A DNA stretch of 42,530 nucleotides from JBFEUI01 sp041547565 (GTDB taxonomy: Bacteria > Pseudomonadota > Gammaproteobacteria > Thiohalomonadales > Thiohalomonadaceae), in NCBI GenBank assembly GCA_041547565.1, contig JBFEUI010000011.1:1-42530 (forward strand), read 5' to 3'. Below, in pieces: positions 7,950 to 16,517 of the stretch; position 1 is the stretch's first letter, and every line of letters starts with the position of its first letter. The notes under the pieces are model-generated. The model was given only the letters and a program-made list of their open reading frames with translations, was not told the DNA's origin and did no database searches. The translations under genes and the position numbers were made by a program.

Positions 7950-8732
7950 TCAGGCCGGATGGGGGGAGGGTGCCGTGGCATCACCATGCCAGCGTATGGC
8001 GAGAGATTTCAGCCCATCGACGTTGCAGATACGCGTCATTTTTCCCCGAACCTCCAACAGCCCCCTGTCCTGGAACTGCTTGAGTACACGACTGACGGTC
8101 TCCAGGGCGATACCGAGGTAGTCGGCGATATCGCGTCGCGTCATGGGCAGCCTGAATTCCAGATAGGGCATGCCGTTGTTGCGCAGGCGATTGGCGTAAT
8201 TGAGCAGGAACGTCGCGAGGCGCTGTTCGGTGCTGTGGGTACCGAGCAGCTGGAACAGGCGGTACTCCTGGTGCAGTTGATGGCTCATTAGTTGCATCAG
8301 TGCCTGGGTAAAGGTGGCCTGCCTGTCACCCAGAGTCCCAAGCTCATCAAGTTCCAGGCGGCAGACACTGGTTTGGGTCAGGGCGCGGGCCTCGTGGCGG
8401 TAGTGGTTGTCCGCCATGGCTTCGAGTCCCAGCACCTCGCCGGGAAGGTAGAAGCCGCTGACACCGTGTTCGTGCCCCTCTTCGGGCGTGGTGACGATCG
8501 CACCGGACTTGACGGCATACAGGGCATCGAGTTTCTCCCCCGGGCGGAACAGGTGTTCGCCCTTGGCGACCGGTACACGGCGTTTGACCAGCCTTCTGAA
8601 GTCGGGGGAGTTTGGACTATCCATTCCCGCGGTGCGGCAAAGTGCAAACAGCCCGCAGCCTTCGCAGGCAACCTCCTGCTCCTTTTTCTTGTTGCGGGCC
8701 GGTTTCATCAATGGTTGATAGCTTAGTGACAT
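7950..8732 (-). CDS. fnr: FNR/ANR-type oxygen-sensing transcription regulator
   Basis: A 260-residue Crp/Fnr-family activator. Four cysteines match the [4Fe-4S] sensor of E. coli FNR: Cys23, Cys26 and Cys32 (C-x2-C-x5-C) and Cys124. A cyclic-nucleotide-like beta roll spans about 45-150, and the helix-turn-helix about 195-225 has recognition residues ETVSR, as in FNR, predicting TTGAT-N4-ATCAA sites. The cluster would break under oxygen, so it should be active in anoxia. It sits convergent to the nir operon and is the likely regulator of nir and nos. I found no perfect site in the intergenic regions here; the nir operon promoter is outside the window. Cluster-lacking Dnr or NnrR proteins are excluded by the cysteines. 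Confidence 0.92.
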   Translation of the reverse strand: MSLSYQPLMKPARNKKKEQEVACEGCGLFALCRTAGMDSPNSPDFRRLVKRRVPVAKGEHLFRPGEKLDALYAVKSGAIVTTPEEGHEHGVSGFYLPGEVLGLEAMADNHYRHEARALTQTSVCRLELDELGTLGDRQATFTQALMQLMSHQLHQEYRLFQLLGTHSTEQRLATFLLNYANRLRNNGMPYLEFRLPMTRRDIADYLGIALETVSRVLKQFQDRGLLEVRGKMTRICNVDGLKSLAIRWHGDATAPSPHPA

Positions 8733-8847
8733 CGTCTTTATTCGCTATGTTGAATAGATTACGTTAATTATTAGACTCCATTTAATGGGAATACCAATTA
8801 TGGCCGCCATGACATTGATCAAATTAGGGGCGTGTTAGGATAAGGGC

Positions 8848-9510
8848 ATGAAAGCAATGATTCTGGCGGCCGGACGCGGCGAACGCATGCGCCCTCTTAC
8901 CGACCATACCCCAAAGCCCCTGCTGCAGGTGGGGGGGAAGGCGCTGATTGAGTATCATCTGGCGGCCCTGGCCCGGGCCGGGATGTGCGATGTGGTGATC
9001 AACCATGCGCACCTCGGGCAGCAGTTGGAACAGGCGCTGGGCAATGGTTCCCGCTATGGGCTCACTATCCGCTACTCCAGGGAGGAGCAGGCACTGGAGA
9101 CCGGTGGCGGCATCTGCAAGGCATTGCCGTTGCTCGGTGACATGCCCTTTATCGTTATCAACGGCGATGTCTTTACCGACTACCCCTATCAACGCCTGCT
9201 GAGCCGGCCTGTGGCCGCCGCCCACCTGGTGCTGGTCGACAATCCACCGCATAACCCGGAGGGAGATTTCTGCCTCGACAGCGGCCAGCTGAAACCACAG
9301 GGTGGCGAGCGGCTCACCTTCTCGGGTATCGGGCTGTATCATCCGGCGCTGTTTGCCAAATGTCAGCCGGGCGCCTTTCCGCTGGCGCCACTGCTGCGTG
9401 ATGCCCTTGCCCGGGGGCACGTAACGGGTGAGCACTATCGGGGGCAGTGGGTCGATGTCGGGACCCCCGAACGGCTAAAGGCGCTAGATCGGGCACTACG
9501 CGTTGCCTGA
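8848..9510 (+). CDS. murU: N-acetylmuramate alpha-1-phosphate uridylyltransferase MurU
   Basis: A 220-residue nucleotidyltransferase. The N-terminus has AAGRGERMRPLTDHTPKPLL with the G-x-G-x-R nucleotide loop and PKP lysine; the metal-binding FIVINGDVFTD follows at about 97-107. Length and the ETGGGICKALP segment fit MurU better than longer GalU/RmlA enzymes. MurU makes UDP-MurNAc from MurNAc-1-phosphate in the peptidoglycan recycling route that bypasses fosfomycin-sensitive MurA. Its usual kinase partner AmgK is not adjacent. Fifteen bases separate its stop from the next gene. Confidence 0.88.
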   Translation: MKAMILAAGRGERMRPLTDHTPKPLLQVGGKALIEYHLAALARAGMCDVVINHAHLGQQLEQALGNGSRYGLTIRYSREEQALETGGGICKALPLLGDMPFIVINGDVFTDYPYQRLLSRPVAAAHLVLVDNPPHNPEGDFCLDSGQLKPQGGERLTFSGIGLYHPALFAKCQPGAFPLAPLLRDALARGHVTGEHYRGQWVDVGTPERLKALDRALRVA

Positions 9511-9524
9511 GTGAGGGGAACACC

Positions 9525-10955
9525 ATGGGACAGGAGATTAGCGGTACGCGTTTTAAAAAAAGGGATTTTAGTCAGTTTGCCGCCCGATTGACCGAGGAGA
9601 CCGGGTTGCTGGCCTCCTGGTTCAGGACGGACAGTCTCTCCCGTGTCCACGGGGTCGGCGGTTATGAACTTGAGGCGTGGCTGGTGGACCGCTACGGTGC
9701 ACCAGCCCCCATCAATGAGCGCTACCTCAAGCTGCTGGATGATCAACTGGTGAGCCCGGAGCTGTCCCAGTTCAATATCGAGCTCAACAGTACCCCGCGC
9801 CGGGTGAGTGGCGATGCGCTGGCCCGGTTTCAGCAGGAGATGAGCTGGAACTGGGACCGTTGCCGCCAGGTCGCCGCGCAACTTGATGCCGATCTGGTGA
9901 TGATCGGCATTCTACCCACCGTGACCGACAAGATGCTTACGGTGGCCTACATGTCTCAGATGGAGCGCTACCGGGCGCTGAATGAGCAGGTGCTGCGGCT
10001 GCGTGGCGGCCGGCCGCTGCAACTGGATATTCACGGGGAGCAGGTGCTGCGCAGCAGCCATACCGATGTCATGCTCGAGGCGGCGACCACCTCGTTCCAG
10101 ATCCATCTGCAGGTGGCGCAGGAGAAGGCGGTACGCTACTACAACGCCATGCAGATCATCTCGGCGCCGATGGTGGCACTGAGTGCCAATTCACCGCTGA
10201 TGTTTGGCCATCGGTTGTGGCAGGAAACGCGCATTCCGGTGTTTGAACAGGCCGTGGATATTGGCGGTTTTGACGGCGCCGCCTTCGGCCCGTTGAAACG
10301 GGTCAGTTTCGGTAGCGGTTACGTGAGGGAGAGCTTGCTGGAGGTGTTCACGGAGAACCTGGAACACTTTCCCGTATTGCTGCCCGTTGAACTGGATCCC
10401 GAGCCGGAGCGCCTCAGCCATCTGCGCCTGCACAACGGAACCATCTGGCGCTGGAACAGGCCGCTGGTCGGTTTCGACGGGGACGGTACCCCCCATCTGC
10501 GCATCGAGCACCGCGTGATTCCCTCGGGTCCGAGTGTTATTGACAATATGGCCAATACCGCCTTCTTTTTCGGCTTGACACACATGTTGGCCGAGCAGCA
10601 GGTGGCACCGGAGACACAGCTGCCGTTTTCCGTGGCGCGTGACAATTTCTATGCGGCGGCGAAATACGGTTTGAGTGCCAATGTCACCTGGCTAAGCGGC
10701 AGAAGCGGCAAAATGACTGAGCTGCTGGAACAGCTTATCCCGCTGGCCCGGGAAGGGCTTAACCGCCTGGGTTGTGATCAAACGGATATAGAGCGCTACA
10801 GTAGCGTGTTGCAGAATCGTGTCGCCAGCGGGCAGACGGGCTCAATCTGGCAGCTGAAACATCTTGAGCGAAACGGCGGCGATTTGTGTGAGCTGGTTTC
10901 CGCCTACCGCGAAAACCAGCAGAGCGGCCGCCCGGTCAGCGCGTGGCCGGTCTAG
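9525..10955 (+). CDS. GCS2-type carboxylate-amine ligase (glutamate-cysteine ligase-like)
   Basis: A 476-residue soluble protein of the glutamate-cysteine ligase type 2 / glutamine-synthetase-like fold. Visible family pieces are GVGGYELEAWLVD with the early acidic metal ligand, SQFNIELNSTPR, QIHLQV, a SANSPLMFGHRLWQETR segment and HLRIEHRVIPSGPS. ATG 9525 follows GTGAGGGGAA; longer in-frame extension lies inside murU and is ignored. The family joins a carboxylate to an amine using ATP; the substrate here is unknown. It is followed 49 bases later by an M14-type metallopeptidase, an arrangement of ligase plus peptidase suggesting synthesis and trimming of a peptide-like product. It need not be a glutathione enzyme. 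Confidence 0.75.
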   Translation: MGQEISGTRFKKRDFSQFAARLTEETGLLASWFRTDSLSRVHGVGGYELEAWLVDRYGAPAPINERYLKLLDDQLVSPELSQFNIELNSTPRRVSGDALARFQQEMSWNWDRCRQVAAQLDADLVMIGILPTVTDKMLTVAYMSQMERYRALNEQVLRLRGGRPLQLDIHGEQVLRSSHTDVMLEAATTSFQIHLQVAQEKAVRYYNAMQIISAPMVALSANSPLMFGHRLWQETRIPVFEQAVDIGGFDGAAFGPLKRVSFGSGYVRESLLEVFTENLEHFPVLLPVELDPEPERLSHLRLHNGTIWRWNRPLVGFDGDGTPHLRIEHRVIPSGPSVIDNMANTAFFFGLTHMLAEQQVAPETQLPFSVARDNFYAAAKYGLSANVTWLSGRSGKMTELLEQLIPLAREGLNRLGCDQTDIERYSSVLQNRVASGQTGSIWQLKHLERNGGDLCELVSAYRENQQSGRPVSAWPV

Positions 10956-11004
10956 GGCGGGTCCGAGCACTATGGGACAACAGTTTGCGAGTGAATGAGT
11001 TGGA

Positions 11005-12003
11005 ATGTTAACCGAACTTGATAGTCTGCCGGAGGGCCTGCTGGCGTGTCCGGCCAGCCGGCTGCATGAGAAGCTGCAGGGGCCGACGTTAATCCATCTT
11101 GCCGGGCGGCAACCCCGACCGTTGTTCGTTTCCGTGCTGCTGCACGGTAATGAGGATACCGGCTGGGAGGCGATGCGCGAGTTGTTGCGCCGTTTTCAGG
11201 GGCGTACCCTGCCACGCGCCATGTCGCTGTTTATCGCCAATGTAGCTGCGGCGCGCGAGGGGGTGCGGCACCTGGATTCACAGCCCGACTACAACCGGGT
11301 GTGGAAAGGGTACGCGTCGCCTGAGCATGAAATGATGCAACAGGTGCTGCGGGCGATGGCCGAGCGAAAGGTCTTTGCCAGCATCGATATTCACAATAAT
11401 ACCGGGCTCAATCCGCACTACGCCTGTATCAACAGGCTCGAGCACAATTTTCTTCATCTGGCGACGCTGTTCAGCCGCACCGTGGTCTATTTCATCAAGC
11501 CTGATAGTGTGCAGTCGATGGCTTTTGCCGGGCTGTGTCCGGCGGTGACGGTGGAGTGTGGCAAACCGGGACAACCGCACGGCACCGAACATGCGATGGC
11601 CTTTGTCGAGGCGGCGCTGCATCTGGACCACTTTCCCGAGCATCCGGTACATGAGAGCGACTACCACCTGTTCCATACCATGGCAACGGTAAAGGTGCCA
11701 GGTGCATTGACGTTCGGTTTTGATGCGAGCGAGAGCGACCTGCTGTTCCCCCCTGATCTCGATCAGCTCAATTTTCGTGAACTGCCCGCGGGCACCAGGC
11801 TGGCACATGTCAGGGAGGACGGGATGATGCTGGAGGCACGGGATGAGCGGGGGCAGGATGTCGCACAGCGCTATTTCCATGTTGACGGCAACGAGTTGCG
11901 CACCAGGGTGCCCGTGATGCCCTCGATGTTGACGCTCAATGAGGAGGTGATCCGCCAGGACTGTCTCTGTTATCTCATGGAGCGCATGCCGCCCTTGCCA
12001 TAA
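11005..12003 (+). CDS. M14-family zinc carboxypeptidase / succinylglutamate desuccinylase-aspartoacylase-like hydrolase
   Basis: A 332-residue cytoplasmic protein with no signal peptide. Zinc-binding elements are HGNE (LLHGNEDTGWEA near residue 48) and the later SIDIHNNTG, with a probable catalytic Glu in AVTVECGKPG. This is the layout of the aspartoacylase/AstE branch of the M14 metallopeptidases, which cleave amide bonds of N-acyl or gamma-linked amino acids. It follows the carboxylate-amine ligase in the same direction. The pair may build and process, or recycle, one metabolite. The substrate cannot be read from sequence. Confidence 0.75.
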   Translation: MLTELDSLPEGLLACPASRLHEKLQGPTLIHLAGRQPRPLFVSVLLHGNEDTGWEAMRELLRRFQGRTLPRAMSLFIANVAAAREGVRHLDSQPDYNRVWKGYASPEHEMMQQVLRAMAERKVFASIDIHNNTGLNPHYACINRLEHNFLHLATLFSRTVVYFIKPDSVQSMAFAGLCPAVTVECGKPGQPHGTEHAMAFVEAALHLDHFPEHPVHESDYHLFHTMATVKVPGALTFGFDASESDLLFPPDLDQLNFRELPAGTRLAHVREDGMMLEARDERGQDVAQRYFHVDGNELRTRVPVMPSMLTLNEEVIRQDCLCYLMERMPPLP

Positions 12004-12028
12004 ACTCGCCGTGCCGTCACAGCCTGGT

Positions 12029-14302
12029 CTATTTGGGTAGATCGAAGTGCTCGAGCGCCAGCGTCACACGCTTGTCAACCGATTCTGCAGGTCGTCCCAG
12101 CAGGTAGCCCTGCACATAGGTGAAACCGATATTCTGCACTTTTTTCAGCAGTTCACGGGTTTCTATTCCCTCGGCAATGAGTTCATAACCGGCCTTTAAC
12201 ACCATGTTGGCAATATCCTCTGCGATGATGCGTTGTCCGCCACTGCCAAGCAGATCGCGGGTCATGTTGATGTCGAACTTGATAATGTCGACCGGCATAT
12301 TTGACAGGTAGCGCAGCGATGAGTAGCCGCTGCCGAAATCATCCAGTGCCACTCTGAAACCCATGGTGCGAATGTAATCCAGGCGTTTTCGCGCCTCATG
12401 CAGATCGGCGATAAGCGCTGTTTCGGTGATTTCAATGATAATGCTGTTTCTGTCCAGGTGGGCGGACAACTCCTCCAGGTGCTCGATCACCTCGCTGCTC
12501 ATCAAGGTGGTACCATCCATGTTGAAGGAGAGGCTGGTTTTTTCCGGTATCATGCCGCCGGCCAGTTTGTCGGCCAGCAGATCGATAAGCCGGAAATCGA
12601 ATTCGGCCTCCAGGCCCTCGGCCGCGATAACAGGGAAGATATTTGCCGGTGTGATGAGCCCTTCATCATCCTTGAGGCGCGTCAAAACCTCATAGAAGCC
12701 ATTCACTTTCGAGTTTACCGCCACGATGGGCTGAAAATACATCACCAGACCAGCGCCGCTTTCCACCGCCTGATAGACAGCGTTCACGTAGCGGTTCGAA
12801 AGCAGCGCACTGGAACTGCCCATGCCTTCCTCGAAGCAGATGACCTTTCTGCGCCCCGGTGCTTTTGCCTGGTACATGGCGACATCCGCCTTGCGGTGCA
12901 ACTGGAACAGGGCATTTGAGTCATCGCCATAGGCATTGGCGATACCAATGCTAAAGCGTACCGGCTCCTTGATGCCAAACTGTTTGAAGTCGAACTCCGC
13001 CAGGTTGGTCTGGCAGCGTATGGCCAGTGCCTCGGCGGCAACCAGTGTCGTGTTAATTAGATGCATGGCAAACTCATCACCGCCGATACGATAGAGTCGA
13101 TCATTTTTGCGCAGGGCACGGGACAGGCACTGGGCGACACTGTGGATGACCCGGTCGCCTGTTTCGTGCCCATAGGTATCATTGATGGCCTTGAAGTGGT
13201 CGCAGTCGATGAGCATGACGGAGATGGGAATACGTTGGCCTGAAACCACCTGCATCAGCTGTTTCCAGTCATCCTCGTAGGCACGGCGGTTGGCGATACC
13301 GGTAAGGGGGTCGTTATGGGCCAGTTGCCACAGCTCACGGTTTTTCTGATCGAGGTTGCTGTGCATCTCGTCCAGCTGGTCCTGGTAGTCGTTGATAGCA
13401 ACGCGCAATGACTCGAGTTCCTTCAGGTGCAGCGTGCTGCTCAGCCCGTTGTGCGGGCTGCCGATATTGCTCTTGCTCAATGTCTTGATGTGGAAGATCA
13501 AGCGATGCAGCGGTTTGTGAATCAGGTGGGAGGCCAGCAGGTAGGCCGCGAGCAGCATCAGTGCGGCGAGGATAGCGAAACGCGTCAGTGTCTGCTGCAT
13601 CAGCCGCTCAAGCTGCTCGGTTTCGGCAAGACCGCGGACGTCGAACACCAGTATCTGTTCGATCTGTCCGGCATCGATACGTTCCCCCTCGGGCAGGATC
13701 GAGGTGATGCTGTTAAAATCGACACGATTGAAGCGGTTCAGCGTCTGTAGCGCGGCGATAAAATCTAGCTTGATCGCCGCATGCCCGATGACAATGCGGT
13801 TGTCGCGCTTGTCGAGTACCGGGGTGAACACGTACAGCATGTCTGTCCCTGACTCCTTGGCTAGTTCCAGGTCTACATCGGGCAGGCGTTCCGGCATGGC
13901 CGCCAGGTGGCCGTTCTCCTGTAAGGGTCTGCCATTGCTGTCGTATAACTCGACGTCGACAATGTAGCCGGGCAGCAGGCCGGACTGCAGTGCACGATTG
14001 CTGCGCCAATACAGGTAAAAGGTCGGATCTGCGAATTGTTGGTAGGTTTCGTCCCAGCTTGCCAGATCGTAGGCGTGTGTCCTGGCGGTTGAACGCACCA
14101 CCTCGATCGCTTCGTTGATTTCCTCACGTGCGATTTGATGTGTGGTGTCCGAGGCGACCTGACGTATTTCATCCATTTTGTAGAGCATCCACCAGGCAGT
14201 CAGTACAAACAGCAGGGCGGATAGCGAAAAGAATGCAATCAGGTAGGCGGTGATGGAACGCGGCCGGACCCCTGGCTGGCGTGGTTGATTGTTGGCACTC
14301 AT
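12029..14302 (-). CDS. Membrane-bound GGDEF-EAL protein with CHASE4-like sensor (c-di-GMP turnover)
   Basis: A 757-residue protein. Transmembrane helix at about 20-45, a periplasmic CHASE4-like domain (with YDLASWDETYQQFADPTFY) to about 230, a second helix at about 235-260, a HAMP-like linker, GGDEF domain with intact GGDEF at 407-411, and EAL domain. The EAL signature reads EVL at 538-540, keeping the catalytic Glu. Other phosphodiesterase residues are present: EITE, DDFGSGYSS, KFD, EGIET, QGYLLGRP. Both cyclase and phosphodiesterase activities are possible. The start overlaps the stop of the upstream hydrolase by four bases (ATGA), so the two are coupled. Confidence 0.92.
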   Translation of the reverse strand: MSANNQPRQPGVRPRSITAYLIAFFSLSALLFVLTAWWMLYKMDEIRQVASDTTHQIAREEINEAIEVVRSTARTHAYDLASWDETYQQFADPTFYLYWRSNRALQSGLLPGYIVDVELYDSNGRPLQENGHLAAMPERLPDVDLELAKESGTDMLYVFTPVLDKRDNRIVIGHAAIKLDFIAALQTLNRFNRVDFNSITSILPEGERIDAGQIEQILVFDVRGLAETEQLERLMQQTLTRFAILAALMLLAAYLLASHLIHKPLHRLIFHIKTLSKSNIGSPHNGLSSTLHLKELESLRVAINDYQDQLDEMHSNLDQKNRELWQLAHNDPLTGIANRRAYEDDWKQLMQVVSGQRIPISVMLIDCDHFKAINDTYGHETGDRVIHSVAQCLSRALRKNDRLYRIGGDEFAMHLINTTLVAAEALAIRCQTNLAEFDFKQFGIKEPVRFSIGIANAYGDDSNALFQLHRKADVAMYQAKAPGRRKVICFEEGMGSSSALLSNRYVNAVYQAVESGAGLVMYFQPIVAVNSKVNGFYEVLTRLKDDEGLITPANIFPVIAAEGLEAEFDFRLIDLLADKLAGGMIPEKTSLSFNMDGTTLMSSEVIEHLEELSAHLDRNSIIIEITETALIADLHEARKRLDYIRTMGFRVALDDFGSGYSSLRYLSNMPVDIIKFDINMTRDLLGSGGQRIIAEDIANMVLKAGYELIAEGIETRELLKKVQNIGFTYVQGYLLGRPAESVDKRVTLALEHFDLPK

Positions 14303-15180
14303 CGCAGCCTATCCGATGCGCGAACTACAGCCGCTAGTACGCTGTCGAGAAATTCAAACTCTCCTGTACCCGTAAAAAAATGATTGGCGCCATCGATAAG
14401 GGTGATATCAAACTGCTGTGCCTGCAGTGTCTCGGCCCAGTTCTCGGGTAAAAACAGGTCGCTGTCGCCGAGAATGATTTGTGCCGGAACCTGCAGTTTG
14501 CCGTAGTGTTGCAGGATGTAATCCTCGGTCCAGCGAATATAGGAGAGGAATGCGGCCGGAGGGGCGGCGTAATTGCCCTTGCAGAAGGAGAGTGAGTACT
14601 TTGCGATTTTATTTGGTGTTGTCGCCAGCAGTGCCTCTGCCCTGCGGATGTCATCGGGTGTGCTTTTCGGATTGCGGCTTTTCCAGTTTGGTCCGATGCT
14701 GGTGGCGATAAAGTGTGCGATAGCCGGTTCATTTACCCTGTTAAGATAGTTCAGCAACTCTATGCTGCCGGTGCTGTGGCCGATTAGCACGATACGCTGA
14801 TGTCCCTGCCTCTTGAGCCACTGTATCCAGCCGTCAATTTCCCTGGTCGAATCTTCTGCCGTATGTGAATGAATGGCATCGCAGGTGAGGCTTTTTTTGC
14901 GCAGGTCGATTCTCAGTGTCAGGGTTGGTGCCAGCACGCTGTAGTCATTGTCGGCCAGTTCATTGACTATGCGCTGTACCGTGCTGAACTGGTGGGTCTG
15001 CAGAAAGCCATGCAAAACCAGCACGGCTGCCTTGTCACTACCACCTTTGCGGTAGTCGGCCAGGGCACTGATGCCGTTTGTCAGCGAAAGCTCGACCTCA
15101 TCGGCATGGGCGATGGAAAGCAGGCTCCACAGCAGCAATGCGACAAGTTTGAATACATGGCGACGGGCATGAAGCGTCAT
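14299..15180 (-). CDS. Exported alpha/beta hydrolase
   Basis: A 293-residue protein with signal peptide 1-27 (core LVALLLWSLLSIA, cut near HA-DEV). Alpha/beta-hydrolase landmarks are LVLHGFLQTH (oxyanion region), the nucleophile elbow GHSTGS, an acid in LGDSDLFLP and the catalytic His in DGANHFF. The start ATG 15180 has GAGGAG at good distance; the frame extends 8 codons further but without a ribosome site. It overlaps the GGDEF-EAL gene downstream by four bases. The substrate is unknown; a periplasmic esterase or lipase acting beside a c-di-GMP protein is the most that can be said. Confidence 0.8.
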   Translation of the reverse strand: MTLHARRHVFKLVALLLWSLLSIAHADEVELSLTNGISALADYRKGGSDKAAVLVLHGFLQTHQFSTVQRIVNELADNDYSVLAPTLTLRIDLRKKSLTCDAIHSHTAEDSTREIDGWIQWLKRQGHQRIVLIGHSTGSIELLNYLNRVNEPAIAHFIATSIGPNWKSRNPKSTPDDIRRAEALLATTPNKIAKYSLSFCKGNYAAPPAAFLSYIRWTEDYILQHYGKLQVPAQIILGDSDLFLPENWAETLQAQQFDITLIDGANHFFTGTGEFEFLDSVLAAVVRASDRLR

Positions 15181-15367
15181 GTCATCACTCCTCGGGCAAC
15201 ACAAAATGTCTATTGTTGTTGTGGTGAGAGACAGGCCAGCGGCTTTACCGCCTTGTTTGTTTTATTACGCAAAATTAGCGGGGTTATTATCGGCGTATAC
15301 TCTGCCTTTCACACCAAGCATAGTCTAATTTTATCCGGTTACGTGTACGGTGCGTTGTGTGATGCAC

Positions 15368-16342
15368 TCAGGCCGAGTGCTCTGTGGGGTAGCCGGACTC
15401 TTCCCATGCACGTATGCCACCCTCCAGCAGATAGATTGAATCGAAGCCGAGTTGTTCCAGTAGTTGCCTGCTTGCCGTTGCCGCAGCCGCATCGTCAGCG
15501 ACGATAACTATGGTGCGATTGCGGTGTCCGTCGAGCCGATGGATGCGCGGCATGATCTCATCGTGGGGGATATTCAGCGCACCGCCGATATGCCCGTGGT
15601 GGCCTTGATAACGTTCGGCATCACGCACATCAAGCACCAGGGGTGGGTTTGCCTGTTCCAGCAGGGTTTTGAGTTGTCCGCTGGAGAGTGTTTTCGCGCT
15701 ACGCAGATGCTGTACCAAACGCGGCAGAAAAATGACCACGGCCAGCAATGCCAGCGCCAGCAATCCTTTCTGGATGGTATTCTCGCCCCCTGCGATCGCC
15801 TCGCGTCCGGCGTAGCCGAGGTAGGTGTAGGCAAATCCGCCGGGCGCCATGCAGATAAAGCTGGTCACGAGGTAATGGCTGAAGCGTATCCGGGTCAGAC
15901 CCAGCGCGTAGTTGAGCAAGTTGAAGGGAAACAGGGGAACCAGCCGCACAAAGGCGACAAAGCGCCAGCCCTCCTGCTCCACACCGTCCACCAGCTGTTT
16001 GATGCGCCCCCCCGTTTTCGCCGCCACCCAGTCTCCGGCCATGTGGCGTGCCATGAGAAAGGCAATGCCGGCACCGAGTGTGGCGCCGCTCAGGCTGTAC
16101 AGGGTGCCCCATGCCGGACCGAACAGGGCCCCTCCGGCCAGGGTCATGACGGAGCCGGGAAAAAAGAATACCGTCGCCAGCGCATAGAGCAGTACGAACA
16201 GCAGCGGTGCGGCTGTGCCGTAACCGTCCAGCCAGGTTTCGATGGAGGCCGCATCGAAGCTGTCGCGTTGTTCGATGGCCAGGGTGATGCCAAGGGCCAG
16301 TAACGCAATCAGTGCAATACGCGAGAGTCTTGTCGGATTCAT
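15368..16342 (-). CDS. VTT/TVP38-family membrane protein fused to a degenerate rhodanese domain
   Basis: A 324-residue protein. Residues 1-225 are a TVP38/TMEM64 (VTT, DedA-related) domain with several membrane helices, including the typical FFFPGSVMTLAGGALFGP and FVRLVPLFPFNLLNYALGL. Residues about 228-320 form a rhodanese fold: LVLDVRDAERYQGHHGHIGGALNIP and LEGGIRAWEESGYP. The catalytic loop, normally C-x(4-5)-R after the beta strand, reads IVIVADDAAAATAS with no cysteine, so sulfurtransfer is unlikely. Fusions of VTT and rhodanese domains are known in proteobacteria. The domain may bind a ligand or partner instead. Transcribed alone; 163 noncoding bases separate it from the hydrolase gene. 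Confidence 0.88.
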   Translation of the reverse strand: MNPTRLSRIALIALLALGITLAIEQRDSFDAASIETWLDGYGTAAPLLFVLLYALATVFFFPGSVMTLAGGALFGPAWGTLYSLSGATLGAGIAFLMARHMAGDWVAAKTGGRIKQLVDGVEQEGWRFVAFVRLVPLFPFNLLNYALGLTRIRFSHYLVTSFICMAPGGFAYTYLGYAGREAIAGGENTIQKGLLALALLAVVIFLPRLVQHLRSAKTLSSGQLKTLLEQANPPLVLDVRDAERYQGHHGHIGGALNIPHDEIMPRIHRLDGHRNRTIVIVADDAAAATASRQLLEQLGFDSIYLLEGGIRAWEESGYPTEHSA

Positions 16343-16517
16343 GGGCAGGCTGTTCCTGTTAAACGATTACGGTGGAGTATAACTGCTGCGTCCGCCCGCT
16401 GCGTCGGCGGGAAAAGTGTGAATGATGTCGGGCCGGCATGCAGCCGTTTTCCAGCACGCGGCGATGATGGCATACTGGGTCTATTGTCCTGAATCGCTCA
16501 GCATCCGGCAAAGGGGT

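Noticed and set aside
8815..8828. TTGATCAA before murU as an FNR site
   Set aside because: The second half-site is directly joined rather than four bases away; after the proper spacer the sequence is TTAGG, not ATCAA.
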